A stretch of DNA of 64,000 nucleotides from Limnephilus marmoratus (GCA_917880885.1 OU862908.1:53837819-53901818), one strand, 5' to 3'. Shown: positions 34,622-46,430, counted from the first letter of the stretch. The notes: generated by a model not told the origin, from the sequence alone. Program-made: numbers and translations.

Positions 34622-36388
34622 TTGGAAAAAGGTATTTTATAACGTGATATGAAGGTCTAAATCATAGCCGTATTAAATAATATCGTAGTAATAGTTGAAA
34701 ACATCTGCAGGAGCGAAAGTATACCATTTTAGCACCATTACCGTGTTTCATCGTTGTAGTTTAGTTTATTACATTGCGCCGTTAAGAAATGCAAAAAATA
34801 TGCCTCCAGGACTCCCCAAAGACGATTTCTAGACGATTCCAAGACGACTTGCTCCCCCTTACATGTGATAAAAATGACAAACTACTCATTCTGGATAGAA
34901 AATGCTTGTGAAAGGGTGTGTGATGTCGCCCTAATGTGACACTGAGCACTAAGCAGTCGGAGGAAAGTAACGCTGTCATAATTAGTCAGAAAACACACTT
35001 GTGAGGTGACGCGGTTGTGTGGCGCCACTTCAATAGGTCAGAAAAGAGCCAAAGGTCCTTTCTGCCTTAATGAGTGCCCGTGATTCCCAACTGAATTGAA
35101 TGCCACCCACACCCCAAAAGCAGAGTATCACAAAACGCACTTACGGCAGCGGGTGATCTGCGGTGTTTATACTTGTGGCTCACATTGGATTTTGCACTAA
35201 AACAGGGGTTTTATCACAAACACTATAATACTTATGACAACGGATTCGATGAATTGCATGGCCGAGCAGGAATCATGGAGGATGTATGGAACTTGTCAAA
35301 GAAATAGGTGTGTAACGAACGAGTGCACGTAAGCAAATGAGACAACTAAAAAAGTCAACATTGGAATTTACGTTCCCGCACAGTACCATGCCGCCAGCAT
35401 ACACTACACATTTACACAGTACCATACCGCCAGCACGTTATCCCTTTGATAACTCACTAAACAATGGGAGTGCTGCTATTGGCTAACGAAACACTGCGTT
35501 TGGCGCATCTTCCAAACGATGTGGAAAATCATTTTCACGCAGTATTTTATGACATTTTCCATGGCGTGGACGGTGATGATACATAGATTTTTAACAACTA
35601 ATTAAAAAGTTTTATTTTAAATTATTTAATATTTAATTAACGTCACGTGTTCATTTACGTACTGTAGTCTTTCAATGGCAATCCGCCAGTGTTGGGATAC
35701 AACCAGACATCTTGGGTTAACCTGTTCCTCCGCGCGTATGCCTCGTTAAATAAAAGGATCTGGACCCAAATCCCAAAGAGGCATCAAGTGTTTGTAGCTT
35801 CAGGCCGATATAGGTTCCGAGGGGAATGGAAAATCCAAGTAGACAACATTATTGTAAACTGCTACCATTAGTTCAGGCTGATCTGTTAAGTGTTAAGCGT
35901 TTTCCGATACAGGTGATGTCTCATTTATTTACGTGAGCTTTTATTCGCCCACACGTTTCTGTATACCTGATCCTATTTATGCGGGAATTTGAATGTAATA
36001 GGCAGTAGTGTGTGCGTATTACGATGGAATTATTGTACCTGAATGTCACGTTTACCGTACGTGCATGAGAAAACTCGGTGATATTAATAAAAATGTGTTA
36101 TATGCCCGCTTACTTCAAAATGTGGATATAAATTAAATTATATTCTACATTTATTTATTTGTACCCAACTGAACTCTTATACATATACCACTTATACTCG
36201 TATACCCGAGTATACTCGAGTGATTACCAAAAGATAATCGTTTTGTAAAAATAAGGTTATTTTATGATTTTTATTTTTATGCTTCATATTGTTATTTAAT
36301 TATTTTTTTTATAAAGTCGGGTAAGTTAAAGCATTACTCCTTATCTTACACTGAGAAGCGAAAATACTGAAAATATATATGAAAATAG
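34622..36388. other. Unassigned region
   Basis: Relatively GC-richer than its surroundings at 34790-35500, but no frame shows a recognisable domain. A short duplicated segment (CACAGTACCATnCCGCCAGCA) occurs at 35379 and 35416. Confidence 0.4.
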
Positions 36389-36390
36389 TA

Positions 36391-37540
36391 GGGGCAAAAC
36401 GTGTACCTCTGGACATTTCCCAGTTTTTATTAAACTTTATTGTTTTTCTTCTAAACTATTAGCAATTTTTTTTATAAAATGACATATTTTGGAGGTCAGA
36501 TAAATGATCTATTATAATCTGATTTTTTATTTGCTACTTTTTTCGTATATTGTGAAATAAACGCAATTGAAATAAAACTTGATTTGTGTCCAGAGGAACA
36601 ATACCCTGTATGTGTAATGTTCCTCTGGACACTACTTGTTCCTCTGTACAGTGAACAATAAATGTTTTCTAAGTCATAAACACAATAAAACAATAACAAG
36701 AATACATAGTTTATTTAAATAATAGAACAGTTGCTATAGTCTAGAATATTTTTCTTGCCATAACTTTTTCTAGATTATGTACTGTCATCCTAGGTTGGTA
36801 AAACCTATTTTAGAGTCATCTATTTTTTTTTTACATAGGTGACAAAATATCCACAAAAAGGACTGCTGGGGTAAAATGAATGGCTTATTAGTCACGTGCC
36901 AAAGTATTTTTTTCCGTTTTTGCCTACACAATTCCGCTATCCAAAACAAAACAATATTTTATTGTAAAAAATATACATTTATGCGGCATTTTCCAACCAA
37001 TCGTGGTTAAGAAGGTGTTCCCTCGTTCTTTCCAATATACTGCGTGGCACTAAAACATTAATTAATAATTAAAAATCCTCAATATTAATATATTCTGTAC
37101 AAGCTGTACATAAGAATATTGTAGATGTTCCTCTGGACAGACACGAACAAGCAAAAAAATGTCCAGAGGAACACGGAGTGGTCAGTTTTTACAATTTAAA
37201 AAGATTCTCATTCTGAAGTTATGTTATTAGAAAGATAAATACCCTCGCGATTTCTTGGAAAAACAGACATTCAATAGTAGCGTTTAAATAGTACAGACTT
37301 TTAAGTCTTCACGACATAAAGTCACTCAATAAAAACCAAAAAAAATTACTTTTTCGATGAAAAAAATATAATCATCGTCTCTCACTTTAGCTTTGACAGG
37401 AGAGAACGGAGATTAAATCAGTGTTATCAACTTTAAAATGCATGTTTGTTGGCGGTACTTAGTTACTACAAAATTTGATAGTTTATGAGATAACACTACT
37501 GTCCAGAGGAACAATCGTCCAGAGGAATACGTATTGCCCC
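36391..37540. mobile_element. TA-flanked inverted-repeat transposon, non-autonomous
   Basis: The ends are GGGGCAAAACGTGTACCTC and, inverted, GGGGCAATACGTATTCCTC, each bordered by TA, as for Tc1/mariner-type insertions. The word GTTCCTCTGGAC or its complement occurs eight times, counting one-base variants (36401, 36588, 36619, 36639, 37127, 37160, 37500, 37514), in both orientations. No transposase frame was recognised in the 1150 bp. Confidence 0.75.
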
Positions 37541-37542
37541 TA

Positions 37543-39488
37543 AATATAAATTAATAATATTTGAGATAGACAATCAGAAACAAATCGTAATAAATACGAC
37601 GTTGGGGGTTGTACCTAAAATTATTGCAGATCTTTTAATTTTCTTTGAATATATGTACACACACATATATTATCAACATTACACTTTTACCGTTATATAT
37701 TTTGGAGTTTAATAATATAATTTAATACAGTATTAACTCTAGAAAAATAATCTACATATTTGCAACGTGAGTGACATACAAGTATTGCTGTCTTTTTTTA
37801 TTATTTTGCAACGTAGCGCGCTGTCTATCTCCGTTAACTCAGTTGCCGAGCAGATCTTAGATCTGTAAGTACAATAAATACGTAGAAATACATAAAACAT
37901 ACGTCCAAAAGACGTATGAGACGATTTTGTGTAACTTTCTGACTTCTCATAGATGTGATTTAAGGAACAAATTTTTTTAAATTATAACGACTGATTAGAT
38001 TTTAAACTTTCAAAGCATATAAGAAAATGCGATTTAGATATAAAATAATACATTATTTTTCATATATCAAGAGACTAAATAGTTAATAGTAGATTTGGAA
38101 GAGGTTAACATCATTAATTTTTTTAAATTTTTTATTACAGTTTTTGGTTATTTTTTAAAATTAAAATATATTTTTTATAATTATTTTAGTTTTATTTAAA
38201 GTTCGTACGTCCTTAACTAATTATTCAACTGTAAGTATGATAATATTTCAAATATACATATTATGTATATTTCAGTACGTCTTTAAGATGTATCATTATC
38301 TTTAACGTAGGTCAAAATAAGATTATCTTTCTAGGGTTAAATAGATCATTCATTTTCCAATAGTACGTGAGCCATTAAATGAGGATTATACAATTATTGC
38401 AAACATGGTGAATTCCATGGTGATATTATGGCCAGTGAAAAAAATCATAAAATTGTCGGCTCTTGACGTTGATATAGAAAATGTAGTTATAGGCAAGTTT
38501 AAGGGTCAGAAAGCGGCATGACTCTAGCACGTATGTTTTACGTATCTTTCTCTTTCGCTTACGGTCAGTAAAGTGACTGTACTTGCGCGAGAATGGATCG
38601 TATTCAGGTCAGCATTAAATTCTGACGCGTACTGTACCTACCTACCAATCATTTATCTCCTACCCATCAAGTGATTTTAAATATTAGGTTTACATATTTC
38701 CACTGTATTAATAAGTTTATTGATTTATATGTATTTATTTTTTTTTTGAAAAGTTTAGTTACTCTCCAATTCAAACATGAGAAATTATTCTCTAATGAGT
38801 TGGGCTATTTTATAAAAAAAAATGCAATTAGCCGTATATTAAATATAATAATATATACTGTGTTTGTATGTAAAAAAAAATAAAATAAAAAGTTAAAACA
38901 AGTTGAAAAATGAATCAGAATCATTTACATTTCATAGTATGAATTATTCGTACCAATTACTGCGATGAAGTAAAACATACAAAACGTGTTTAACTGTCCG
39001 TGTTTTACCCATTTAATTTTGAATTAATCAACCCCAAAATTTTTGCAGCCCTTTGTATGTACCTACTGCTCTCTTTCGAATAGACGTTGGGGAAAAACTT
39101 TTATATATGCATTGATATTTATGAGAACACCGCGCACCGGTGTTATGCAAAATGTTTATGTAAATGCAAGCTAGGAGTGCGCTTCTGGTTATGAAATCCT
39201 TACTCACACTTCACTGCTCCTTATACATAAACCTTGGCGGAGGTGTTAGTTTTCGTTCGGGCACCTGATTGGCCGGGTAGCCGTAGTAAGTTCACAAAGT
39301 AAATGTTCATTTTAAATTATATTCATAATGTAGCTTGGGGTGGTATTATTTTAAAGTTTACAATAATTCCTTCCCACGAAAACGTACATTAATTTAACAT
39401 TTTTGGCCAAATACTCAGTGGTTACGCTGGCAACGATACAAGTCAAATTACTTCATCATTTTGACTGCCAGTATCGAATTACATAACA
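37543..39488. other. Unassigned AT-rich region
   Basis: No gene recognised. Small inverted repeat ATATACATA/TATGTATAT near 38255-38275. The open frame at 38671-38883 is AT-driven. Confidence 0.45.
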
Positions 39489-39755
39489 TGGAGCATATTC
39501 GACAAGCGATAAATTTGTTGAAGGGAAACTTCTTTAGCACCGTTGTAATTTGAAACTCCATGAAACGGAAACGACACTAAAAGGAAACAAACACATATCT
39601 ACAAGATTTAGCCTGCTTGAGAGTGAGATAGAATGAAATCTAACCGCATTGGCTGCTTTGATTATGGGCTTACTTTTCAAGGTTATTGTTTGAGATTGTG
39701 AGATGAAGGTTTCGCTTCTATTGCGTGTGAACTGCACAAATTTTTTTTAAAAACT
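39489..39755 (+). mobile_element. M1 short interspersed element, copy
   Basis: It runs from GAAGGGAAACTTCTTTAGC through ATTTGAAACTCCATGAAACG and TTAGCCTGCTTGAGAGTGAG to GGTTTCGCTTCTATTGCGTG. The same order is found at 55455-55735 and, reversed, at 56594-56835. Confidence 0.65.
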
Positions 39756-40329
39756 GAAACTCATTTTGTAATCAGAATCGTCCGAAACAATGATTGATAA
39801 ATTATGAGAGATTTACACTGTCGACGTTTGCTTACAGTACTTAAATATTGTATAATAACACATGTAGAACAAATATTAGAAAAAAAATCCCCAATTTCTT
39901 GTGTAAGAGCATAATATAATATAATACAATTTCACAGTATTGTCATTTTTAGTACTTAGCAACTTAAAGATATATCGATATGAGGTAACGCGTACGATCG
40001 ATTATTATCTCTATATGAGAGTATGGAATGTATTGGGAGCATCTCCAATCCTTTTCCTATATTCCTCTTCCTCTCCTCTTCCTATGTATAACCCAAAATT
40101 AATTATAAGATATTAAAACTTCATTTCCAATGAACTTTAGCATAAGAAACTTCTGTGGCTTGACTTCAGCTCACTTGTATATCTACTATTTATCGCTGTA
40201 TATTATGTAAAAGCTGTTTGTTTCTTACAAATAAATAAATAAATAATACTTTAAATCCTTGGGGTATGTGCGATTACACCCTAAATTTATATATTTATAC
40301 TTGTTCACATATTCTGATTTTTTTAAATT
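39756..40329. other. Unassigned AT-rich region
   Basis: Contains an AATA microsatellite at 40229-40246. No gene recognised. Confidence 0.45.
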
Positions 40330-40440
40330 TTCCTTTACGTTTATCCTGAAGAAGATATCACCTGTTTGAAACGTGTAGATTGTTTTTATTTTATTTCTGG
40401 TGTACACAAAGTTATTTACTTTCAATAAATTAAAATGACG
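40330..40440 (+). mobile_element. Penelope terminal-repeat remnant with hammerhead-like core
   Basis: ATCCTGAAGAAGATATC, then TTTGAAACGTGTAGAT, gives CTGAAGA, GAAA and a minimal helix III (ACG/TGT). Helix II is poor. The downstream word CACAAAGTTATTTACTTT resembles the outer part of the terminal repeats. No coding part remains. Confidence 0.4.
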
Positions 40441-40592
40441 CCACAAAGTGATTTTCCGCTACGAGAGTTTACGCTTATTGAAGAAGTAATTATATTTTAA
40501 TTAAAAATTGACAAATATCGTATTTTGCCAACAATACAACAGCTGCTGTTATAAATTTGCCGTAATACAAATACACAAATATTCTCACCCAT

Positions 40593-40600
40593 GCTGTGGC
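40593..40600. repeat. 8-bp target duplication (left) of the outer hAT
   Basis: GCTGTGGC is repeated exactly at 43257-43264. Confidence 0.9.
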
Positions 40601-41930
40601 CAGGGCTGGGCAGTATTTGAAATACTTGTAATTGAAATACGTATTTGAAATACAAATACGTATTTTGTATTTGTATTTCAATTACTTCCAAAAAATGTAT
40701 TTTGTAATTGGTATTTCAATTACCTGGGGCTGAGGTATTTTGTAATTTGTATTTCAAATACTTATGGCTTCAAAATACATTTTCAAATACATTTAGCGAT
40801 CTTAATAATGATAATGAAAAATAAACTGACATAGATAATACGTAGACTAAAAACGCTAGAATCCAGAGCTATATGTTGTGTATGTTAATATTTAGAGTTG
40901 GCAACACGTCCTGTGCTATAATAGCACTGTTATTGTACATTTTCTATCATATTTGTATCATATTATATAATGCTTGCAGTGCTTGCACTATAGGAATAGT
41001 TTGAGTGAATACTAGATTATTTTAAAGTTAATTACAGTAGAGCGCACTTGAAGTGAAATAACTCGTGTCCGACCGAAACAGGATTTTCTACCGAAAACGA
41101 AACAGAATATTCGATATCTGTCTCAGTTTCGGCCGAAACTGAAACCGAAACTTTTTTAGACATGTTAAAAATCTATTGTTTACTGAAATTCGGCTTATTT
41201 TTTACACTTATATTCACTATAAAGTAAGGACCTCATAAATTGAGTATTATAATTTTAATTGCGTTTACAAACACAACATTTTTTTACATTAACTCCACAT
41301 GAGAAGCCCTGAGGAAAATAATTTCCCTCAAGGCGTATGTCATCTGTGAAGATGCTGTATGGAGAGTCTTTTTGGGGAGAGAAAGGAGTAAATGGTCTTG
41401 AAGAGACCCATGTTGTAGGAGGGAGGAAACATAGAGGCCGTCAAAACGTTCCACAGCCGAGCTGTTGAACTCAAGAATGAGTCATAGAAACGACCCGTTC
41501 TCATGTGACTAATGTCAACCGTGTTCATATGTTGGGCGCATGTTTGGCATGTTTCCCGATTACGCACTGGTGCCGAGGGGATCAATGGCGCTATTTCCTC
41601 AGAGTATCTTCCATTGTATTACCGGTAGAACAAGGACAGATTCCCACCTGACGCCTATGCTCTAAAGATCGCAATCCGTTTGTGTTAGGAGAATCTATCA
41701 ATTGTACTACCGGTTTCTGCACAGAGTCGAGGGTTTTTTTTAAAGGTATTTTGGGGCTCCAGACCAGAGGTGGCTGCCAAATTCAATAGTGGGGCGCAGT
41801 TGCGATTTGTACAGTGTTAGCAGTTGTGTACTATTAAAGTATCTGCGGGTCCTGTACAGTACGCCAGTTTCTGAGTCTAAAACTCTGGCTTCGATGGAGC
41901 CCCCATACCTGAGCTGGTCACTTAGAGTTA

Positions 41931-42465
41931 CTGCCTCCGTTCATAGAGATACTTACAAGATACTTGATTTTCGTGCGCGTATCATTCGCGCCGATCGTAA
42001 GTACCCCCCGTACGATTTTCCTGGTGCCCGTTCACGGCGCTACGCAGTGGCTGTCGGTTTCCAATCAGTATCACGATACCGACAGTGCTGATCGCACGCG
42101 ACGCGTCGCATCATTTGTGTCTGATACTTATTCATTTGACGTTTGACAGAAATGACGTCGGAACGTGAAAGTAATGTTAAATTTGTTCTGGAAGTGGAAA
42201 AAATGCATGTTTATATAACTATACTTTACCAGAATACGTAAGAAAGGATTTAGTGGAGATGGCATGGATTGATGTTGGAAAAAAGTCATATGACATCGCT
42301 TGACAGCGTGTTAACTCCACGGCTGCACATGAAAAATGATCAAGTTCAGTATATTTCGGACAGCGCCGTGTACGGAGACTAGCATTAAAAAGTAGTATAT
42401 CAGCAGGGTACTTGTGGTTTCGTCACAATTACGTAGATTGTAAGTATTTCCATGAACTGAGGGCC
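41931..42465. mobile_element. PIF/Harbinger-type element inside the LINE
   Basis: TTA at 41928-41930 and 42466-42468 flanks ends CTGCCTCCGTTCATAGAGA and, inverted, GGCCCTCAGTTCATGGAAA, both leading into ATACTTACAA. Removing the element and one TTA restores the LINE reading frame across the junction. The 535-bp interior contains a MADF-domain remnant. Confidence 0.85.
42152..42289 (+). pseudogene. MADF-domain N-terminal remnant in the Harbinger element
   Basis: The ATG at 42152 opens M-T-S-E-R-E-S-N-V-K-F-V-L-E-V-E-K. After a one-base deletion the next frame reads C-L-Y-N-Y-T-L-P-E-Y and V-E-M-A-W-I-D-V-G. This order (F-x-x-E-V-E-K, L-Y-N/D, A-W-x-x-I/V-G) is the first half of a MADF domain. 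Such proteins accompany Harbinger transposases and help DNA binding. The second half is missing. Confidence 0.65.
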
Positions 42466-43484
42466 TTACACCAAGCACATCAAAGGAGGGACTGTTCGGA
42501 AGAAGGAGACTAGATTTCAATTTTTATTTACACTTGTTAAATGAAATAAATAAAAATAATTGAAGTTTGTGATCACATAAACTCACAATACAACCGACCG
42601 GCAGGCGAACTCAGTTGATGATGGTGGATGACACACGAGCCACAAACTCACCCGAAGTCAGTCAAACGGCACACGTTAATTAACGAATGCAGAGTTTCGG
42701 TGCGACCGAAGGTTTGGCAGATTTTCTGCCGAAACCAAAACTGATGCCGAAACTAGATTTTTTTACCGAACCTTACTGAAACCGAAACCGAACCTTCAGT
42801 CGGTCACTAGAAATAACACAAAACTGCGCTATACAAATGTCGTGTTATAATAATAATATATTATTATTATATTATCTAACACCTGAGTTCTTTACCACAA
42901 ATTTTACAAGTGAAGCGGAGATGAGATGTGTCTTTTGAGCAATATGATTGGTCAATTTTTGCACGTCTCTGTTTCACTCTGCTCAACATTGCTTCTATGG
43001 AAACGCACCCTTAGATAAGGGCATTTACGACAATCTATTGCAACCAAAGGTTCTACCAAAACCAAATGTATTTTGTATTTTGTAATTTGTATTTTTTATT
43101 TGAAAGAAAAAAATGGTTAAAATACTGTATTTTGTATTTTGTATTTCAAATACACGACTTGAAAGTATTTTGTATTTCGTATTTTAAATACATGCGAAAA
43201 AGTATTTTGTAATTTGTATTTCAATTACAGCAAAGCATGTATTTTGCCCAGCCCTGGCTGTGGCGCAAAACACTGCTTTACAGTGTATCTTGTGACCACA
43301 ACTGACACCGATATATTGCTACAACAAGCATTACTGCTATGTTTATAGATTATACACACTCTACAGTCAACGTAAAATTAAACATGTATAATTAAATACG
43401 TACAATAGGTGAAATACACATTTTAATTAAATTTAAACAAAAAATATTATTGCGTGTCTCACAATTTTTTTTATTTTTATAACT

Positions 43485-43805
43485 AACACCCCTGCCATAG
43501 GTCACCCCTAGTGATTCGCTACGTTTGGTAAATTTAATAGGGGCGCCAGGGTTCATGGGGTGAGGTTTGTCTAGGTCTTGGCGGCGGATGCGTTTGCTCA
43601 CTGGTTGAGGGAGACCTTTTGATTTTTCCAGCCAGACTCTCTCAACCCATCGCCTTGTACCGCAGTTGAAGGGATGGATTTATATGTCCATCACTCCTAG
43701 ACATATTTACCCCCAGATTCATACCCACCCCTCACACACTTTTCCTTCCCAGAACTTCCGCTCCTTCCTTTATCTAAAAACACCCTCCACACAGCAGTCC
43801 CAAAT
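43485..43805 (+). mobile_element. SINE-A copy, long form, both ends short
   Basis: It starts at AACACCCCTGCCATAGG and ends at CCCTCCACACAGCAG. Part of the central block is deleted (the GGCCGGATCGG segment is absent), so it is intermediate between the long and short forms. Confidence 0.75.
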
Positions 43806-43827
43806 ATATGTATAAAAATTGAGTGCA

Positions 43828-44056
43828 GTTAACACGCGGTAGAAGCGAAACATTACCAAAACCATCTCAACCAATGAAGAACCAAGGAACCTTGAAAGTG
43901 AGGTCATAATCAAAATGGCCAATGAGCGCAGACCAATATGAGCTTTGACAGGAGTTTGATGCTTCGCAGGTGCTGTAATGCGTCATTTCCGTTTCATCCG
44001 CATTCCAAATCATAATGAATCTATAGAAGTTTCACTTCAAAAACTCTAACGGCGAG
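43828..44056 (-). mobile_element. M1 short interspersed element, copy
   Basis: On plus it opens GAGTGCAGTTAACACGCGGT and AGAAGCGAAAC and closes TTTCATCCGCATTCC and GAAGTTTCACTTC, the family ends in reverse order. It is only 20 bp from the preceding SINE-A copy. Confidence 0.65.
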
Positions 44057-44129
44057 CTCTAACGACATGAAAATACAATACGAGACAAGGTGCGCTTTTT
44101 CTGAAATTTTTAGCAAATTCATTTCACGG

Positions 44130-44864
44130 CATAGACATATGAATATTAATAGACCATGACATAAAGGTGAGGGGAAGAAACCAACTACAGCGGGGCGCAG
44201 AGCGGGAAGATGAATTCGGTGATATGTGATTCGTCAATAACTCAATCTGAGAGTATATGGGCATCTCGCATTATAATATCACCATTTAGTTCTTAAAAAT
44301 AAACTCTGCTCTTTAATGAATAGACCTTTTTACATGGGAGCGCGAATTACTCGCCGCGAAATGAACAAATTTACAAATTCCAAATACAGCAAAGTAAAGT
44401 TAGCCTATTTCATAGTCCAATATTTTGTTGACGTATTTAGTTAAGACACTTTTATAAATATTTCATAATTTACTTACCCCACAAAACAGCGACGAGCACC
44501 CGCCATGTGTCTCGCCAGTAGTGTGTGTTACAAAAACGACCATATTATGTGATCTAAATAAGCTTATAATAAAGTAAAATAATGCTTTCCTATGTAATGT
44601 AATATGACAGTTGGGTTTATTCTCTTTTTCACTTCTATTTTTACACGTTTTCAAAACACAAGCCACTATTTTTGCCGTGTTATTTCGTAAAATGCACCGA
44701 TGAGTGCTCGACGCTGGCTCGCAGAAGCATGACGACATAACATTTTTTTGATTCACGCGAAGCCATACTCGATCCCAGCCGGTTCCAATGGAACCGGTAT
44801 GGGGAGGGGGAAATAATATGCTTTTATCGCTTAGGGCAGGTCTATTAATATTCATATGTTTATG
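44130..44864. mobile_element. P-element-like transposon, internally deleted
   Basis: 26-bp terminal inverted repeats beginning CATAGACATATGAATATTAA and CATAAACATATGAATATTAA (one mismatch over 26) are flanked by the exact 8-bp direct repeat TTTCACGG (44122-44129 and 44865-44872). CA...TG ends with 8-bp duplications fit the P superfamily. A THAP-like stub inside, on the minus strand, supports this. The 735 bp cannot encode a complete transposase. Confidence 0.75.
44589..44672 (-). pseudogene. THAP-like zinc-finger remnant of the P-like element
   Basis: Within a 135-codon minus frame (44463-44870) the segment K-I-V-A-C-V-L-K-T-C-K-N-R-S then C-H-I-T-L-H-R resembles the start of a THAP domain: the first Cys pair, a conserved N-R-S and an I-x-x-H-R strand. 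THAP is the DNA-binding domain of P transposases. No ATG stands at the expected place (an ATA-like codon does), and the second half of the domain is absent. The rest of the frame has no recognisable sequence. Confidence 0.5.
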
Positions 44865-44949
44865 TTTCACGGTGATTAAAGAATGCGAAACGCAGTATCA
44901 ACCATTTATCAAGAACATACGTGAAGAGAGATTTGTAAATCGGGTAAAA

Positions 44950-45245
44950 GTGAATTTATTCCAGGATCCAGAATTGTTACGTATTCCAAAAATGTATATT
45001 AAAAGTACATAAGATGTAATTTCATTTAAAAGTGAATATATTCCAGTGTCCAGAATTATCACGTATTCCAAAAATGTATATTAAAAGAACATAAGATGTA
45101 ATTTCATTTTAAAGTGAATATATTCCAGTATCCAGAATTATTACGAATTCCAAAAATGTATATTAAAAGTACGTAAGATGTAATTTAATTTTAAAGTGAA
45201 TTTATTCAAGGATCCAGAATTATTACGTACTCCAAAAATGTGTTC
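44950..45245. repeat. Tandem repeat, 82-bp period, about 3.6 units
   Basis: TGAATwTATTC starts at 44951, 45033, 45115 and 45197, exactly 82 bp apart. Each unit holds CCAGAATT and CCAAAAATGTATATTAAAAG. The first unit is the best match to the flank, so the array probably grew rightwards. Confidence 0.95.
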
Positions 45246-45715
45246 ACAATGTATATTGTAATCAAGAATTATTAATATGCAAATTTTGTATTGCGGACAA
45301 GGCTGGGATTCTATTATTTTTCCAAGGAAAAAAAGCTTAATCCAAAAATATACATTTCCTTTATAAGATGAAAGAAATTTGCAAGTATCAAAAGTACCTA
45401 CCCAGTTGTTGAGCTAAGTCGAAATTATTATCCTTATGAATGCTATAATAACTTTTCATTTTGCTTTCTAAAGTTCGCACGTTTTCTGTGAGCTTTTGTG
45501 ATGCGTTAAATTGTCGGTTTTTTTAATGAAAAATTCCGGTAATCTTAGGTAATAATTCGGTTCTGTTAGTGAGCCTTATATTAATAAAGTATCGTTCTCT
45601 TACGGTTTTCATTTAAAAATGGTTTCAATGAAATTAAGATAGAATGTATCTTTATTTTTTAAGACGGACCGTATAAGTAAGTTTATCCTACATGGAGTTC
45701 GTTGTACTTAACCTT
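45246..45715. other. Unassigned AT-rich region
   Basis: No gene or repeat recognised. Confidence 0.45.
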
Positions 45716-46430
45716 GCTATTACTAGCTGACTGTATCGATGACCTCCAAGACCTCTTAAATCTTGTTAATAATGCTGGTGTGCAACTGGGCCTAACAATC
45801 AACGTCAATAAAACTAAATGGATGACATTTGGACCATTTACCTCGGCAGTATTCTCACGGAGACTCTGGATCCAAACGTAGAGATTAAATGCAGAATTGA
45901 AACAACAAGAACTGCGTTCATTAAAATGAAATCCCTCTTCTGCAATGACAATATCAGCTTAAAACTAAGGCAGAGAATGCTAAATGTTATTGTGGTCGGT
46001 CTTGCTCTATGGATAAACATGGATCTTGAAAGTAAATACCATGAACAGGTTAGAGGCTTTTAAAATGTGGCTTCACCAGAGAATGCTCTAGGTCCCATGG
46101 ACCGACATGATCACCAACACAGAAATTCTCAGGCGGGCTAGAGCAGATAGAGAGCTGCTTGCATTAATAAAAATCAGGAAAATTTCATATCTGTGACATA
46201 TACTTCGAGGGGAGAAGTATCACTCGCTCCATTTAATATTGAAAGGCAAGATAGAGGGTCGCCGAGGGCCTGGTAGGAGAAAAATGTCTTGACTGCGTAA
46301 TATACGAGAGTGGACCGGCATTAGAAGTGTGGAGGAGCTATTCCGGGCAGCGCAAGACAGAGAAACATTTTCAAGAGTGATCGCCAACGTCGGGGGGGCC
46401 TGATACGGCAGACAAAGAAGAAGTACTTAA
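45716..46430 (+). pseudogene. RTE/CR1-like LINE reverse transcriptase relic
   Basis: Plus-strand frames give D-D-L-Q-D-L-L-N-L-V-N, L-T-I-N-V-N-K-T-K (the palm just after the catalytic aspartates), then R-L-E-A-F-K-M-W, L-L-A-L-I-K-I-R-K-I-S-Y and W-T-G-I-R-S-V-E-E-L-F-R-A-A-Q-D-R. Several stops and frame changes are present. The catalytic D-D box itself is at or beyond the 5' break. The order matches the C-terminal half of a widespread insect LINE. Confidence 0.75.

Larger units (their letters stand above)
41281..42512 (-). pseudogene. LINE reverse transcriptase 3' part and tail, split by a Harbinger element
   Basis: On the minus strand the frame reads P-S-F-D-V-L-G-V (42496-42467), is interrupted by 41931-42465, and resumes T-L-S-D-Q-L, G-V-L-Y-R-T-R-R-Y, T-L-Y-K-S-Q-L-R-P. 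With frame changes it goes on to R-L-W-N-V-L and F-P-P-S-Y-N, stopping at 41340. This is the thumb region of CR1/Jockey-type LINEs. The last 110 bp (41281-41395) match the tail of every complete SINE-A copy. The poly-A end (poly-T at 41280-41287) lies on the left. Confidence 0.75.
41063..42809. mobile_element. Inner hAT-type transposon
   Basis: It is flanked by the direct repeat GAAATAAC (41055-41062 and 42810-42817). The ends TCGTGTCCGACCGAAA and, inverted, TAGTGACCGACTGAAG are similar. Subterminal CCGAAAC words recur on both sides (41075-41155 and 42680-42800). Without the LINE it would be about 500 bp. Confidence 0.85.
40601..43256. mobile_element. Outer hAT-type transposon of a four-level nest
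   Basis: The termini are CAGGGCTGGGCAGTATTTGA and, inverted, CAGGGCTGGGCAAAATACAT, a classic hAT end, with an 8-bp target duplication. The subterminal parts are full of GTATTTCAAATAC-type words. After removing the inner hAT the element is about 900 bp with no coding sequence seen. It is the oldest layer of the nest. Confidence 0.9.

Noticed and set aside
41789..42146. Plus-strand open frames as genes
   Set aside because: They are antisense shadows of the LINE and the Harbinger element, whose real frames are on the minus strand and at 42152.
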